Positions 51,244-59,143 of a stretch of DNA of 64,000 nt are shown one piece after another; the stretch's first letter is position 1, and each line of letters starts with the position of its first letter. The stretch covers positions 1 to 64,000 of the forward strand of contig NZ_SWCM01000010.1 of assembly GCF_005116645.1 (NCBI RefSeq). Direction: 5' to 3'. Under the pieces are notes generated by a model. It was not told the origin of the DNA, did no database searches, and saw nothing but the letters and a program-made list of their open reading frames with translations. The stretch is from Desulfopila sp. IMCC35006 (lineage in GTDB: Bacteria; Desulfobacterota; Desulfobulbia; Desulfobulbales; Desulfocapsaceae). The position numbers and the translations under genes are program-made.

Positions 51244-51966
51244 ATGGTACGAATTGCGATTTTAATGGCCATGAAAAATGAAGCAAGGACATTGCTGCAA
51301 TCTCTTGATTTACGGCAACAAAAGCAACCGTTTCGTTCTGGTGTCCCGTTTGAACTATTTCAAGGCAGGTTCGCAAAAGCCCAGCTTTCAGTCGTAGTAA
51401 GCGGCACCGACCCGGAGTTCCACGTCGACAATGTGGCGACGGTTCCGGCAGCCCTGATGACCTATCTGGCCATTGAAAAATGCAATCCGGACCTGGTGCT
51501 TAATGCCGGCACGGCAGGTGGATTCGGTGGCCGGGGATGCGAGATTGGTGATGTCTATCTTGGCTCCGGCACCTTCTGTTTTCATGACAGGCGCATTCCT
51601 CTGCCGGGCTTTGACCGCTACGGAATCGGGCGCTATTCGTGTTATGATACGTCTTCTCTTGCCGCCGAGCTGCATCTGAAAACCGGGATTATTTCAACCG
51701 GCAACTCCCTGGACCTGCAGGGCAAAGATCTGCAGCTCATTCTGGAAAACCAGGCGGTTATCAAGGATATGGAGGCCGCGGCGATCGCCTGGGTCTGTCG
51801 CAGTCTTTCGGTGCCGATGATTGCCGTTAAAGCAATCACCGATCTGGTAGACGAGGGTGCGCCAACTGAAACGCAGTTTCTCCAAAACTTCCACCTGGCC
51901 GTCAAGAACCTGCAGATTAAAACGATTGAGCTCCTGCAGCATTTGCAGAAAATAAAAGATTGTTGA
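51244..51966 (+). CDS. MTA/SAH nucleosidase-like phosphorylase-superfamily protein
   Basis: 240 aa from the ATG at 51244 (MVRIAILMAMKNEARTLL); an ATG at 51229 and a TTG at 51154 are alternatives. Features of methylthioadenosine/S-adenosylhomocysteine nucleosidases include the N-terminal Glu in MAMKNEA, NAGTAGGFGG, the substrate-binding IKDMEAAAIAWVC and catalytic Asp in VKAITDLVD. Such enzymes cleave MTA or SAH to the base and a thioribose product, removing by-products of polyamine and methylation reactions. It is a cytoplasmic single gene. A purine-nucleoside hydrolase of other specificity remains possible. Confidence 0.82.
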   Translation: MVRIAILMAMKNEARTLLQSLDLRQQKQPFRSGVPFELFQGRFAKAQLSVVVSGTDPEFHVDNVATVPAALMTYLAIEKCNPDLVLNAGTAGGFGGRGCEIGDVYLGSGTFCFHDRRIPLPGFDRYGIGRYSCYDTSSLAAELHLKTGIISTGNSLDLQGKDLQLILENQAVIKDMEAAAIAWVCRSLSVPMIAVKAITDLVDEGAPTETQFLQNFHLAVKNLQIKTIELLQHLQKIKDC

Positions 51967-52082
51967 AAGGGCAGAGTCCTGCGCCCCCGCAAAGGGTATG
52001 GTCAAAAATTCCGGTTTATGCTCGGTTCCACCGGGGGGATGGGTTCCGACAACTCCCCACGCAGGTGGATCCGTTCAACCGT

Positions 52083-52643
52083 TCACGGACAATCAATGGC
52101 CATACCTTTGGCCACCTCTTTCTTTTTATCTTCTCCCAGCAAGATACCGACGAGTTCGAGGCCAAATTCAATGGAGGTTCCGGCGCCTCTGCTGGTTACG
52201 CAGTTTTTGTCGAAAACGACACGTTCCCCGACGTTCGTCCGGGTTTTCAGTTGCTCGATAAAAGAGGGATGACACGTGGCTTTCTTGCCGTCGAGCAGCC
52301 CATGGTGTTCAAGGACAACGGCCGGAGAGGCGCAGATAGCTCCGTACAGTTTATTCTCGCTGTTCTGTTTTTTTAAGAGCTCTGCCAGAACGGATGAATT
52401 TTTCAAGTTTTCCGCACCTGGAATCCCACCGGGAAGGACAATCAGGTCATATGCTTCCTTGGCACAATCAAAAAGTTTCCTGTCGGCGATGACCGGTACG
52501 CTATGCGATGACGTAACCTGCAGTGTGTCGCCGATAGCGGCCAAGTCGACATGTGCCCCGGCCCGGCGAAAAACATCTACGATACTGAGTGCTTCAAGCA
52601 TTTCAAAGCCATCGGCGAGTGGTACCAGAACCTTTTTTTGCAT
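52083..52643 (-). CDS. DJ-1/PfpI-family protein
   Basis: 186 aa from the ATG at 52643 (MQKKVLVPLADGFE), with AAGGAGG 6 bases upstream; the frame extends to 52685. The nucleophile-elbow Cys lies in YGAICASPAVVLEHHGLL and the paired Glu in DGFEMLEAL. This is the DJ-1/YajL/ThiJ subgroup of Cys-dependent protein or glyoxal stress factors. The exact activity of the family is debated. It is a single cytoplasmic gene. Confidence 0.9.
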   Translation of the reverse strand: MQKKVLVPLADGFEMLEALSIVDVFRRAGAHVDLAAIGDTLQVTSSHSVPVIADRKLFDCAKEAYDLIVLPGGIPGAENLKNSSVLAELLKKQNSENKLYGAICASPAVVLEHHGLLDGKKATCHPSFIEQLKTRTNVGERVVFDKNCVTSRGAGTSIEFGLELVGILLGEDKKKEVAKGMAIDCP

Positions 52644-52788
52644 TGCTTCCTCCTTCTCTATGATTCTTTCTTTACATCCAGACATATTGTAATCAACTCC
52701 GAGTGATCGTCAATTTCCTTTTCAACAATGATATTGCGTAGCTGTTTTCGACCCGGGCGCTGCTAAAAGAAATCTTTATCCGCCGAAA

Positions 52789-54537
52789 TCATGCCGGCCA
52801 GGCGGCAAAGGGCTGTTTCTCAAACTGCATGGAGCCGTCTGCACCTTTGTAGATATTTATCCACGCCTGCCAGTTTGTCGTATCCATCTCCGGATAATCA
52901 AGTCGATAATGGCTGCAACGACTCTCTTTACGCATGATCGAGGCCTTCAGTTTCATTTCCGCACTGATGATCATGTTGGCGGTCTCGTGGGCCAGTCTGA
53001 GCTCATGAAAGTCTGCAGCTCGCAACATCGGCATATGATGATCTCTCAGCTCTTCCACGTATGCCAGAGCTGCCTGGAGTAACTTTTCCTTTTTGATGTA
53101 CAGAACAAAATTGGGGATCATGATGCCTTGCAGGGTTTGCGTTACCCAGGCAGGGCTATAGCCTGCTTTTCTTTGCAGGGGAGCAAGTATCTCCTGGTGT
53201 ATATCGTCTAGTTTCGCTGTCGAAACGTCCTGGAAATCAACCGCCTTGCAGTAATCGGCTGCTGCCGTACCGGCTACAGCACCCTGTACGGCCGAGCCGG
53301 CCAATGAGGATCCGATCTGGGTGTAAATAGCCCCCGCCATATACGACCCCAGAGCATCGCCTGCGGCGTATAGACCAGGGATGTTTGAGGCACATCTGTC
53401 GTTAATTGGCACCAGTCCTTCCGATTTATGAATAGACATCCCGGCAGAGGAGCCGCCGACAGGTATCCCGGCCATTCCCGGAGGCCCTCCGCCCTTTCCA
53501 GAAGGTGGTCCACCATTGCCCGGCGCTTTTCCACCGCCAGGCGGTGGGCCACCGGGGGGGCGGGCAAATTCGGCAGGCGTGAGCGGTCCTCCTTTACTTG
53601 TAGTGTTCCCACTCCCCGGAGGCCCCATTGCAACCGGTCCTCCATTGACGTAGGCGATATAATTCAAATCCACCCCTAAATCGTGATGTACTTCAACCCC
53701 TACCGTATCCGGTTTTCTCTCGAACATCCCATGCCAGCCATCAAAACAGGCTGCGGCATTTGTCGCCTGACCGGGATGCCCGTCATTCCACTCCTTGCCG
53801 GTCACCTTTGCGCCAATAGTATAGGCCATGATCGTGCCGTCGTGGGTGAGGTCGCAGATTGGAAACCCATTTGGTTTAAATCCTCCGGCGCCGGTACAGA
53901 GAATGACACTTTTTGCCCTGAATATCTGGATTTTTTCGGAATCCATACTAAAACCCGCTGCCCCTGCGATGTGTCCGTTCTCCTTAATCAGGTGGGTGAT
54001 AACGATTCGCTCCAGCACCGGAATATTTCGTTCTTTGATTGGCTTGCTGAAACATGTGTTATAAAGCGGCGAGTCAAAGAATCCCCACTGGCGCAACTCA
54101 TCGACACGGGCCCTTGAATGTTCGGCCATTTGTCGGGTATAGACTGGATTATTGGTGCCCATTGCCGAACGGGAAACCTTGTCGACAAACGCATCGAGGC
54201 TGATGGGGGCAGTCGCTGCATCGTAGGTGAAAATGCCTTTGGCAAAGGGTGTCTGACCCGAGGAGCCCAGACGTCCTTTCGAGACAAGTATTACTTTAGA
54301 ACCTGCATCGTGTGCCTTGACGGTGGCAAAGAGTCCGGCCATTCCTCCGCCGATGACTAAAACATCGCTTGTATGTTCTTTGCGGTTTACCGTATCGACA
54401 TCAACTTTTGCTGTATTGGCAGCCCAGCCGGATGGAACTCCCAGGGCAGAGAGCGTTGCCATGCCGGCAATGCCACCGGCTAACGCCATAAAATGGCGCC
54501 GAGAAAGAAGCGTCGGGTCTTTCGATAAAGATGTCAT
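52789..54537 (-). CDS. Tat-exported FAD-dependent oxidoreductase (fumarate-reductase/AprA-like) with Pro/Gly insert
   Basis: 582 aa. The twin-arginine leader is SRRHFMALAGG, with a cleavage site near SGWAANT. The FAD dinucleotide fold VLVIGGGMAGLFA is at about residue 59. The capping domain and second FAD motif are NIPGLYAAGDALG, and AHETANMIISAEMKLKASIMRKESR resembles the C-terminal helical domain of AprA or succinate dehydrogenase flavoproteins. Residues 299-362 form an unusual insert of Gly, Pro and Ser (PPGGPPPGGG, GKGGGPPG) between domains. It is predicted periplasmic. Upstream on the strand are a ferric-reductase-like membrane protein and a 2[4Fe-4S] ferredoxin, its likely electron partners. 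The substrate is unknown. Confidence 0.82.
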   Translation of the reverse strand: MTSLSKDPTLLSRRHFMALAGGIAGMATLSALGVPSGWAANTAKVDVDTVNRKEHTSDVLVIGGGMAGLFATVKAHDAGSKVILVSKGRLGSSGQTPFAKGIFTYDAATAPISLDAFVDKVSRSAMGTNNPVYTRQMAEHSRARVDELRQWGFFDSPLYNTCFSKPIKERNIPVLERIVITHLIKENGHIAGAAGFSMDSEKIQIFRAKSVILCTGAGGFKPNGFPICDLTHDGTIMAYTIGAKVTGKEWNDGHPGQATNAAACFDGWHGMFERKPDTVGVEVHHDLGVDLNYIAYVNGGPVAMGPPGSGNTTSKGGPLTPAEFARPPGGPPPGGGKAPGNGGPPSGKGGGPPGMAGIPVGGSSAGMSIHKSEGLVPINDRCASNIPGLYAAGDALGSYMAGAIYTQIGSSLAGSAVQGAVAGTAAADYCKAVDFQDVSTAKLDDIHQEILAPLQRKAGYSPAWVTQTLQGIMIPNFVLYIKKEKLLQAALAYVEELRDHHMPMLRAADFHELRLAHETANMIISAEMKLKASIMRKESRCSHYRLDYPEMDTTNWQAWINIYKGADGSMQFEKQPFAAWPA

Positions 54538-54627
54538 TTCGTGTCTTATTCCTCATAGTATTTCGTCAATAACCGGGAATCAGGAGATTCCTTTGCAATT
54601 ATACGCTTAAACTTGACCACCAAGGCA

Positions 54628-54716
54628 CTTATCCCCCTCGAGGGGGATTGTAAAGCATACCCGTCAAGCGAGAACTAAAAAGAGTCCCGGCTTATTTCGC
54701 CTTTCCCGGGGCGTGA
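54628..54716 (-). terminator. Terminator-like hairpin repeat, copy T1 (overlaps gene end)
   Basis: Read on the minus strand: CCCGGGAAAGGCGAAATAA, then GCCGGGACTCTTTTTAG, then TTGACGGGTATGCTTTAC and a perfect palindrome ATCCCCCTCGAGGGGGAT. The first part encodes the last residues of the membrane-protein gene ending at 54675, so repeat and gene end overlap. It is similar to T2-T4. Confidence 0.65.
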
Positions 54717-55355
54717 GATCTCTGATTGTAAAACAGTTGGTGATTTAGAATTTTTTAAGGGCAAAAGTATGCCGCAAAAAGCTAACAAGATGATATAAGC
54801 GGACAAAACCCGATCCGTATGACGCCCAAGGTCTAGGGCATGCCAGCAGGCAAAAATCATGCAGGCAATCGACAGCCACTTGTGGAATTGCACCCACGTT
54901 TTATATGGAAGTGGAATTTTTTTGCGAAAAATCGCGGTGACCAGAAGAATGGACATCAGGCACCAGGCAAAAATACCGATCAAAATTCCAGAATTACTGT
55001 ATGTACGCAAAATTGTAATGAGACACGCTGCGGGGTCGAGGCCTGCCTCAAAATATCGCGGAAGGACAATTAAAAACGGGTGAACCAGTATGATACATAC
55101 GAATACATAGCCAATAATCTTGTGAATTTTGATGACCTTGGCCATGTTTGACCCAAGCAGCAGGGAATTGCCGCTGCGAGTCAGAAAAAACTGGGCCAGC
55201 ATCATGCAGAAGCCAATGATGGTGAGGAGCGAAATGGATTCTTTTAGTAAGGTGCGTCTCGGAAAATCACCTGTTGCATAGATGAAGATCGGCAGACCTG
55301 TAAAAAGCAAGATCGCCGGCAAGAGACCTCGTCTGTTTGTCTGGCTATGCATCAT
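54675..55355 (-). CDS. Ferric-reductase-like transmembrane haem protein
   Basis: 226 aa with six hydrophobic helices. Two His pairs with 13-residue spacing, HKIIGYVFVCIILVH and HKWLSIACMIFACWH, are the bis-haem ligand pattern of the ferric-reductase/NOX/MsrQ transmembrane domain. There is no FAD/NADH-binding C-terminal domain, so it resembles MsrQ-type electron conduits. It would carry electrons across the membrane between the cytoplasmic ferredoxin encoded immediately upstream (one-base overlap) and the Tat-exported flavoprotein downstream. That electron path is inferred. Its last 13 or so codons lie in a dispersed terminator-like repeat, so the natural C-terminus may have been altered by that sequence. 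Confidence 0.8.
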   Translation of the reverse strand: MMHSQTNRRGLLPAILLFTGLPIFIYATGDFPRRTLLKESISLLTIIGFCMMLAQFFLTRSGNSLLLGSNMAKVIKIHKIIGYVFVCIILVHPFLIVLPRYFEAGLDPAACLITILRTYSNSGILIGIFAWCLMSILLVTAIFRKKIPLPYKTWVQFHKWLSIACMIFACWHALDLGRHTDRVLSAYIILLAFCGILLPLKNSKSPTVLQSEISRPGKGEISRDSF

Positions 55356-55570
55356 TACCCCCAGGATACAATGACCGGAATAGATTTATCCGGGGTTATG
55401 GTGATGGCATCAACCGGACAATACATTCGACATAAATGACATATCTGGCAATCCGCAGGGTATTTGATTATCGCCTTTTTGGTCTTAGGATCCAGACGCA
55501 AAACATCGGTAGGACAGCTTGCTACGCATGTCCCGCAACCGATGCAGCCGCTTATAAGTTTTATCGTCAT
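55355..55570 (-). CDS. 2[4Fe-4S] ferredoxin
   Basis: 71 aa from the ATG at 55570 (MTIKLISGCIGCG). Two classical cluster motifs are present, CIGCGTCVASCP and CQICHLCRMYCP. It resembles small AprB-like or bacterial ferredoxins. It overlaps the membrane haem-protein gene by one base and is first in the minus-strand order ferredoxin, membrane haem protein, exported flavoprotein. There is no signal peptide, so it is cytoplasmic. Likely role: delivering electrons to or from the haem protein. Confidence 0.9.
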   Translation of the reverse strand: MTIKLISGCIGCGTCVASCPTDVLRLDPKTKKAIIKYPADCQICHLCRMYCPVDAITITPDKSIPVIVSWG

Positions 55571-55622
55571 ACCACTTCTCAATTATAAATATTATAAATA
55601 TTGGGAGATTGCCTCAATGTCA

Positions 55623-56159
55623 TTATCGAACTACTGCTTCAGTTCCGGCGCGGGTAGATGCTTTGTTGAGATGAAATGTGATCGAATTCAGAAGAGCATG
55701 CAGCCAGACAGGTTTGGTCATGATTTCGTCGAAACATTCTTCTGCCAGCCAGGTTGATCCGGTGATTGCAATAATCGGTAATCCCTTGCTTCGGTTTTTT
55801 ATGCGGCTGGCCAATGCATTGCCATCCAGTCCCGGCATACAGATGTCAGTCAAAACCAGATCAAATTTTTCTTTTAGAAATAAATACCAGGCTTCGTCGC
55901 CATTACATGTCGAGATAACGTCGTAACCGTATACACCCAGAAAAATCTCCAGGATATCCCTGTTTTCGTTACTGTCATCAACAACAAGAATTTTGCCGCT
56001 TGAAGGTCGAGGTGATCCCTGTTTGGGATTTTCACCATGCCTTTGCCGCATGGTGATGTTTTCCGCTAGTCCACATGGCATGTCATTGGCACCGGTCAAT
56101 GGCTGTTGGCACGGCTTCTGTTCCGGCTGTTTTTGTTGGCTTGCAATCTTGATATCCAT
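55623..56159 (-). CDS. Response regulator, receiver domain with disordered N-terminal extension
   Basis: 178 aa. Residues 1-54 are Gln/Pro-rich, low complexity and unrecognised. The receiver (about 55-170) has ILVVDDSNENRD, the phospho-acceptor Asp in LVLTDICMPGLDG, the Thr/Gly segment IAITGSTW and the Lys in IMTKPVW. There is no DNA-binding output. An internal ATG near residue 37 would give a more usual receiver. It is encoded upstream of the ferredoxin gene, 53 bp apart, and may be co-transcribed with the redox genes. Confidence 0.82.
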   Translation of the reverse strand: MDIKIASQQKQPEQKPCQQPLTGANDMPCGLAENITMRQRHGENPKQGSPRPSSGKILVVDDSNENRDILEIFLGVYGYDVISTCNGDEAWYLFLKEKFDLVLTDICMPGLDGNALASRIKNRSKGLPIIAITGSTWLAEECFDEIMTKPVWLHALLNSITFHLNKASTRAGTEAVVR

Positions 56160-56253
56160 ATCGTTTCCATATTTTCATATACTTTTACACCCTGTACTCC
56201 CGCCAACGACGGGAGATTAGTGATAGGACAAAGCTACGCTGACAGGTGTCCGG

Positions 56254-56526
56254 CTAGTTGCAATTACCTTCAGGCGGTCCTCCCGCAGGAACTGCAGCCA
56301 GTTGGCCGTTCATTTCCCTGCAGGTTGCCTTGACTGTTTCCCCGCGGCGCCCGGTGAATTCAACACTGTCTCCTGCCTGCTTGCCTGCACACGCGGAAAT
56401 TGCCTCGGGCGGCGGGCCCTGGCGTCGGTTATTGTTGGCATCGTCGCCCGCCGCACAACCGGCGATCGGGAACAGGACCAGTATTGCCATGAGTAAAGCA
56501 GCCTTCAGTGGGTGAAATCTCTTCAT
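56254..56526 (-). CDS. Small secreted lipoprotein with PPPEAxxAC motif
   Basis: 90 aa. The lipoprotein signal is FPIAGC, with the mature part starting CAAGDDANNN. The body carries QGPPPEAISACAGKQAGDS and GRRGETVKATC, a motif set I associate with small exported proteins of unknown function found near two-component and redox genes in Proteobacteria. Two Cys in the mature part (ISAC and KATC) could form a disulfide. Its upstream region has three 11-bp direct repeats (56633-56665). The function is not known. Confidence 0.7.
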   Translation of the reverse strand: MKRFHPLKAALLMAILVLFPIAGCAAGDDANNNRRQGPPPEAISACAGKQAGDSVEFTGRRGETVKATCREMNGQLAAVPAGGPPEGNCN

Positions 56527-56632
56527 GTGTTATCTCCATTGTGGTCAGGTGACCGTTTAATAGTAGTAATATACCGCAGCCAGCCTCAGTTCTTGGTCTG
56601 CGGTACGTGGGGTTACCGGTATAATTAATATT

Positions 56633-56665
56633 GAATTGAGGACGAAATATGGAAGAAATATGGAA
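56633..56665. promoter_or_regulatory. Tandem 11-bp direct repeats (three units) upstream of the small lipoprotein gene
   Basis: Units GAATTGAGGAC, GAAATATGGAA and GAAATATGGAA follow each other without gaps; the last two are identical. The 11-bp period matches the half-site spacing used by OmpR/PhoB-type regulators. They lie 107-139 bp upstream of the start at 56526. The same unit recurs at 58081-58124, 59945-59966 and 59989-60010. Confidence 0.7.
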
Positions 56666-56733
56666 GTTACGTTTGGTGCATTGCAATAAGGTCCGGTTAA
56701 AGGGGGTATTATCGCCCGTGCTTCTCTGGCCTC

Positions 56734-56805
56734 AAAAAAAACCAGGCCTCCCGGTACCCTTGCGTGGGGGAGGAGAGGGGGGGAACCGGGAAACCTGGCG
56801 TTTTT
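56734..56805 (-). terminator. Long hairpin terminator after the DUF1566 gene
   Basis: CCAGG and CCCGGT in the left arm pair with ACCGGG and CCTGG in the right arm. In the minus-strand direction the stem is followed by an eight-base T-run, 20-90 bp after the DUF1566 stop. A T-run on the other side could make it bidirectional. Confidence 0.75.
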
Positions 56806-56824
56806 GTTGACGTGGTTTTGCAGC

Positions 56825-58003
56825 TTATCTTTTAGGTTCGGCAGTATCGCGAACCAGGCGAACGTAATTATAGATACGTTCTGATTCCTCACTTGCCGGA
56901 CCACCCATGACCTTGGTGGCAAAACGAACGGCACCCGCTCCGTGGATGTCTGCACCGGAAGCATCAACGGCATATCCAAAGGCTACATACCAGGCATAAA
57001 CATATCCAGGATTCTGCGGGCTAAAATAAGCGGAAGTACTCGTCCAGAAATATGCATCCGGATCAGTCATACTAAAAAAACGTACATCGATTGCAGGATA
57101 AACACCTGTATAATCAACGATGCTTTGCAGCTCTTTGACATTTGGAACACGCCAGTCTCCATAGCCTGAAAATTTTTCTGTGTTCTTCAAATCCGCATAG
57201 GCCAGAGCCTCCTGCCAATTGAGATCGATAAGGCTGTCTTCCTGCATCCACATCAGGCCTGTCGCTTTATCGGTTACGGTACCGTCCCGGTTATCATGAA
57301 ATATATTGAGGCCATATTCTTTACCTTGAACGCAGCGTACGTATTTTGCTGCCACCGAGGCGCCGTCACTGCCGTCCGGGTAGGCCTTGATATGGCCGGT
57401 TCCATGGTTTACCCCGAAGGTGGAAGGTGCACCGTCGTGAGTCGTGCCGAGGTGGTAATAATTGCTTGACCAGTACTGTTGCTGTTTCAGGTCAGGTGCG
57501 GAAGCTAACTGAAAATACTCAGTGTTGAGGTAAGGCCATCCGGTGATAAAATCGCTGATGGAAAAAAGTTCTTTCAGGGTAGGTGTCCGCCATTGACCAC
57601 TTCCTGCCAGTTCTAAAGATTTGCAATACTCTTGAGCATCGGCCCAGCTGTACGGCTGGTCTGACGGAATCTGCTGCCAGCGCAGGCCGGTGTTGTTATC
57701 CGTCACCGTACCATTTCCGTTATCGGTAAAATTAAACGCTGTTCCCTGGTACTGGGCATCTTGCCCGTTAAATGCTTCTCCTGCAGCAGGACAACCGATT
57801 TCTCCTTGTATGTCATAGCATCCGGCCTGACCGCTATCCACCAGGGCAGAAGGAACACTGTTCCTGCCACCCAGGTCTCTTTGTTTTTCCTGGCCATTGT
57901 TGGCGTCGTAATTGTCATCGGCATGGACAGTTGCCAGGGCAAGAAACAGCATGGCCAGACCTGCTATTATTGTCAGTACTATATTAATTACGTGACTGAT
58001 CAT
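56825..58003 (-). CDS. Exported protein with two DUF1566 (Lcl-type) domains
   Basis: 392 aa with an N-terminal signal sequence (VLTIIAGLAMLFLALATVHA). Two repeated DUF1566 units are seen: FTDNGNGTVTDNNTGLRWQQ followed by GSGQWRTPTLKELFSI, and HDNRDGTVTDKATGLMWMQ followed by GYGDWRVPNVKELQSI. Each ends in an aromatic-rich YVRCVQG- or YVRLVRD-type strand. These domains belong to the sulfatase-modifying-factor-like/C-type-lectin-like group and may bind ligands outside the cell. Four tandem 11-bp units lie upstream of the gene at 58081-58124. No enzymatic motif was seen. Confidence 0.85.
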   Translation of the reverse strand: MISHVINIVLTIIAGLAMLFLALATVHADDNYDANNGQEKQRDLGGRNSVPSALVDSGQAGCYDIQGEIGCPAAGEAFNGQDAQYQGTAFNFTDNGNGTVTDNNTGLRWQQIPSDQPYSWADAQEYCKSLELAGSGQWRTPTLKELFSISDFITGWPYLNTEYFQLASAPDLKQQQYWSSNYYHLGTTHDGAPSTFGVNHGTGHIKAYPDGSDGASVAAKYVRCVQGKEYGLNIFHDNRDGTVTDKATGLMWMQEDSLIDLNWQEALAYADLKNTEKFSGYGDWRVPNVKELQSIVDYTGVYPAIDVRFFSMTDPDAYFWTSTSAYFSPQNPGYVYAWYVAFGYAVDASGADIHGAGAVRFATKVMGGPASEESERIYNYVRLVRDTAEPKR

Positions 58004-58080
58004 TGATTCCCTCTCTGTCTCTTTTGCGTCGTTTCTCAGTTGGAGATGATATGATTGATTCTAATCGAGTTTGTAACCCT

Positions 58081-58124
58081 GAATTGAGGAAGAAATAGGG
58101 AAGCAATGAGCAAACAATGAGCAA
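58081..58124. promoter_or_regulatory. Four tandem 11-bp units upstream of the DUF1566 gene
   Basis: GAATTGAGGAA, GAAATAGGGAA, GCAATGAGCAA and ACAATGAGCAA lie in uninterrupted 11-bp phase, 78-121 bp upstream of the start at 58003. The first two match the units at 56633-56665 closely; the last two are a diverged pair of near-identical copies. Confidence 0.65.
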
Positions 58125-58317
58125 ACAGAGAAATGCGGGGGCAAGAAGGAGCCAGGACGACTCTGTTCAGTACCCCCGGTTTGGGACGAGCAACTAGAAA
58201 AAATGAACAACGAGATGGAGCGTGTGGGATAAACCATCTGAATACTAAAACCGTCGTCTCTTTAGTACCCCGCAGATCGGTTTCTTGTTTTCTGCAAGAA
58301 GCCAATCTGTCTCAAGG

Positions 58318-58411
58318 TACGTATACCCCTCAGGCGGGTATTAAAAAGAGTACCCGTCAAGCGAGCATAACAAAGAGTCCCGGCTGGCTTCCTGTTTACC
58401 GGGCTTAGAAT
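58318..58411 (-). terminator. Terminator-like hairpin repeat, copy T2
   Basis: Minus-strand reading: GCCCGG, a spacer, CCGGGACTCTTTG, then GCTTGACGGGTACTCTTTTT and TACCCGCCTGAGGGGTA. It starts 15 bp after the EF-hand gene stop and is strongly similar to T1. Confidence 0.65.
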
Positions 58412-58425
58412 ACCGCCGCATCGAC

Positions 58426-58905
58426 TCAGGATGTTACGTCAACAGAGCTGTATGTGCTTGTTCCGGTATTCTCCTGGTTCTGTAATAACTCGAGTAATTG
58501 GGCCAGACTATCATCTTCCCCGGAGTTATTGGAATAGGCAGAGATTGCCTGCTCCCTTGGCGGTGGCGGTGGCGGTGGCTTTGAAGAGGATTCTTCCCCC
58601 TCGCCAGGCGTCACCTCGGAAGGAGAAAAACCCATGCCGGTCAACATCTGCAATAATTCTTCACCACTGAGGCTGCCATCCTGGTCGGTGTCATTAGTGC
58701 TCAGGGCATCATCGACATTGATTGAGCTGCCGGTAACTTTAGAAATCTCTGAGGTAAGAGTCGCAAGTTCACTTTTGGATACCAGGCCATTACCATCTGT
58801 GTCAGACAGCTGAAATGCATCTTTTCCTTGTGAGGGGGGGCGTTGCATAGCACTGCTGCGCATCATCGACATCGTACTGCTCGAGCTGCTTATACTGCTG
58901 ATCAT
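58426..58905 (-). CDS. EF-hand calcium-binding protein (XopAW-like)
   Basis: 159 aa from the ATG at 58905 (MISSISSSSSTMSMM), with AAGGAG 9 bases upstream; the frame extends to 58959. Two EF-hand loops are visible: DTDGNGLVSKSEL and DTDQDGSLSGEEL. The N-terminus is Ser/Met-rich, and a run of seven prolines (SKPPPPPPPREQ) separates the EF-hands from a short C-terminal Gln/Leu segment. No clear signal peptide was seen. The gene is next to a two-component pair, suggesting a Ca-linked output or sensor, but this is inference. A 12-bp-arm inverted repeat lies in its leader. Confidence 0.82.
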   Translation of the reverse strand: MISSISSSSSTMSMMRSSAMQRPPSQGKDAFQLSDTDGNGLVSKSELATLTSEISKVTGSSINVDDALSTNDTDQDGSLSGEELLQMLTGMGFSPSEVTPGEGEESSSKPPPPPPPREQAISAYSNNSGEDDSLAQLLELLQNQENTGTSTYSSVDVTS

Positions 58906-58927
58906 TATTGATCTCCTTTCATTTTGG

Positions 58928-58978
58928 TACCTTACCGATCGTGAACCTGTTTTCTCCAAGCGAATAATCGGTAAGGTA
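58928..58978. promoter_or_regulatory. Inverted repeat with perfect 12-bp arms in the leader of the EF-hand gene
   Basis: TACCTTACCGAT and ATCGGTAAGGTA are separated by 27 bases; the inner arm ends 23 bp before the ATG at 58905. It could act as a leader stem-loop or a regulator site. It partly abuts repeat T3. Confidence 0.6.
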
Positions 58979-59042
58979 TTTCTTCCCCTTAAGAGGGAAT
59001 TGTAAAGAATCCGGGTTTGTTTCCCCTTTATCCGGCGAGGTG
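58979..59042 (-). terminator. Terminator-like hairpin repeat, copy T3
   Basis: Minus-strand reading: CCGGATAAAGGGGAAACAAA, CCCGGATTCTTTACAATTCC and CTCTTAAGGGGAAG. It lies about 100 bp after the stop of the winged-helix regulator gene and shares the GATTCTTTACAATTCC and ATCCCC-type parts with T1. Confidence 0.55.
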
Positions 59043-59143
59043 TTCCGCAGCCTTAGAAAAAAGACGGCTATCCCGTAGTATATATCGACTGCCCCAACGA
59101 GAGGTTTTATAGCTCTAACATCTCGTGATTGTAACAGTTTGTA

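Larger units (their letters stand above)
58004..58425. other. Intergenic region between DUF1566 and EF-hand genes
   Basis: 422 bp without a credible gene. It holds the operator-like tandem repeats at 58081-58124, a CTCTGTTCAGTAC motif at 58161-58173 that recurs at 63964-63976, and terminator-like repeat T2 near 58318-58411. Confidence 0.6.
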
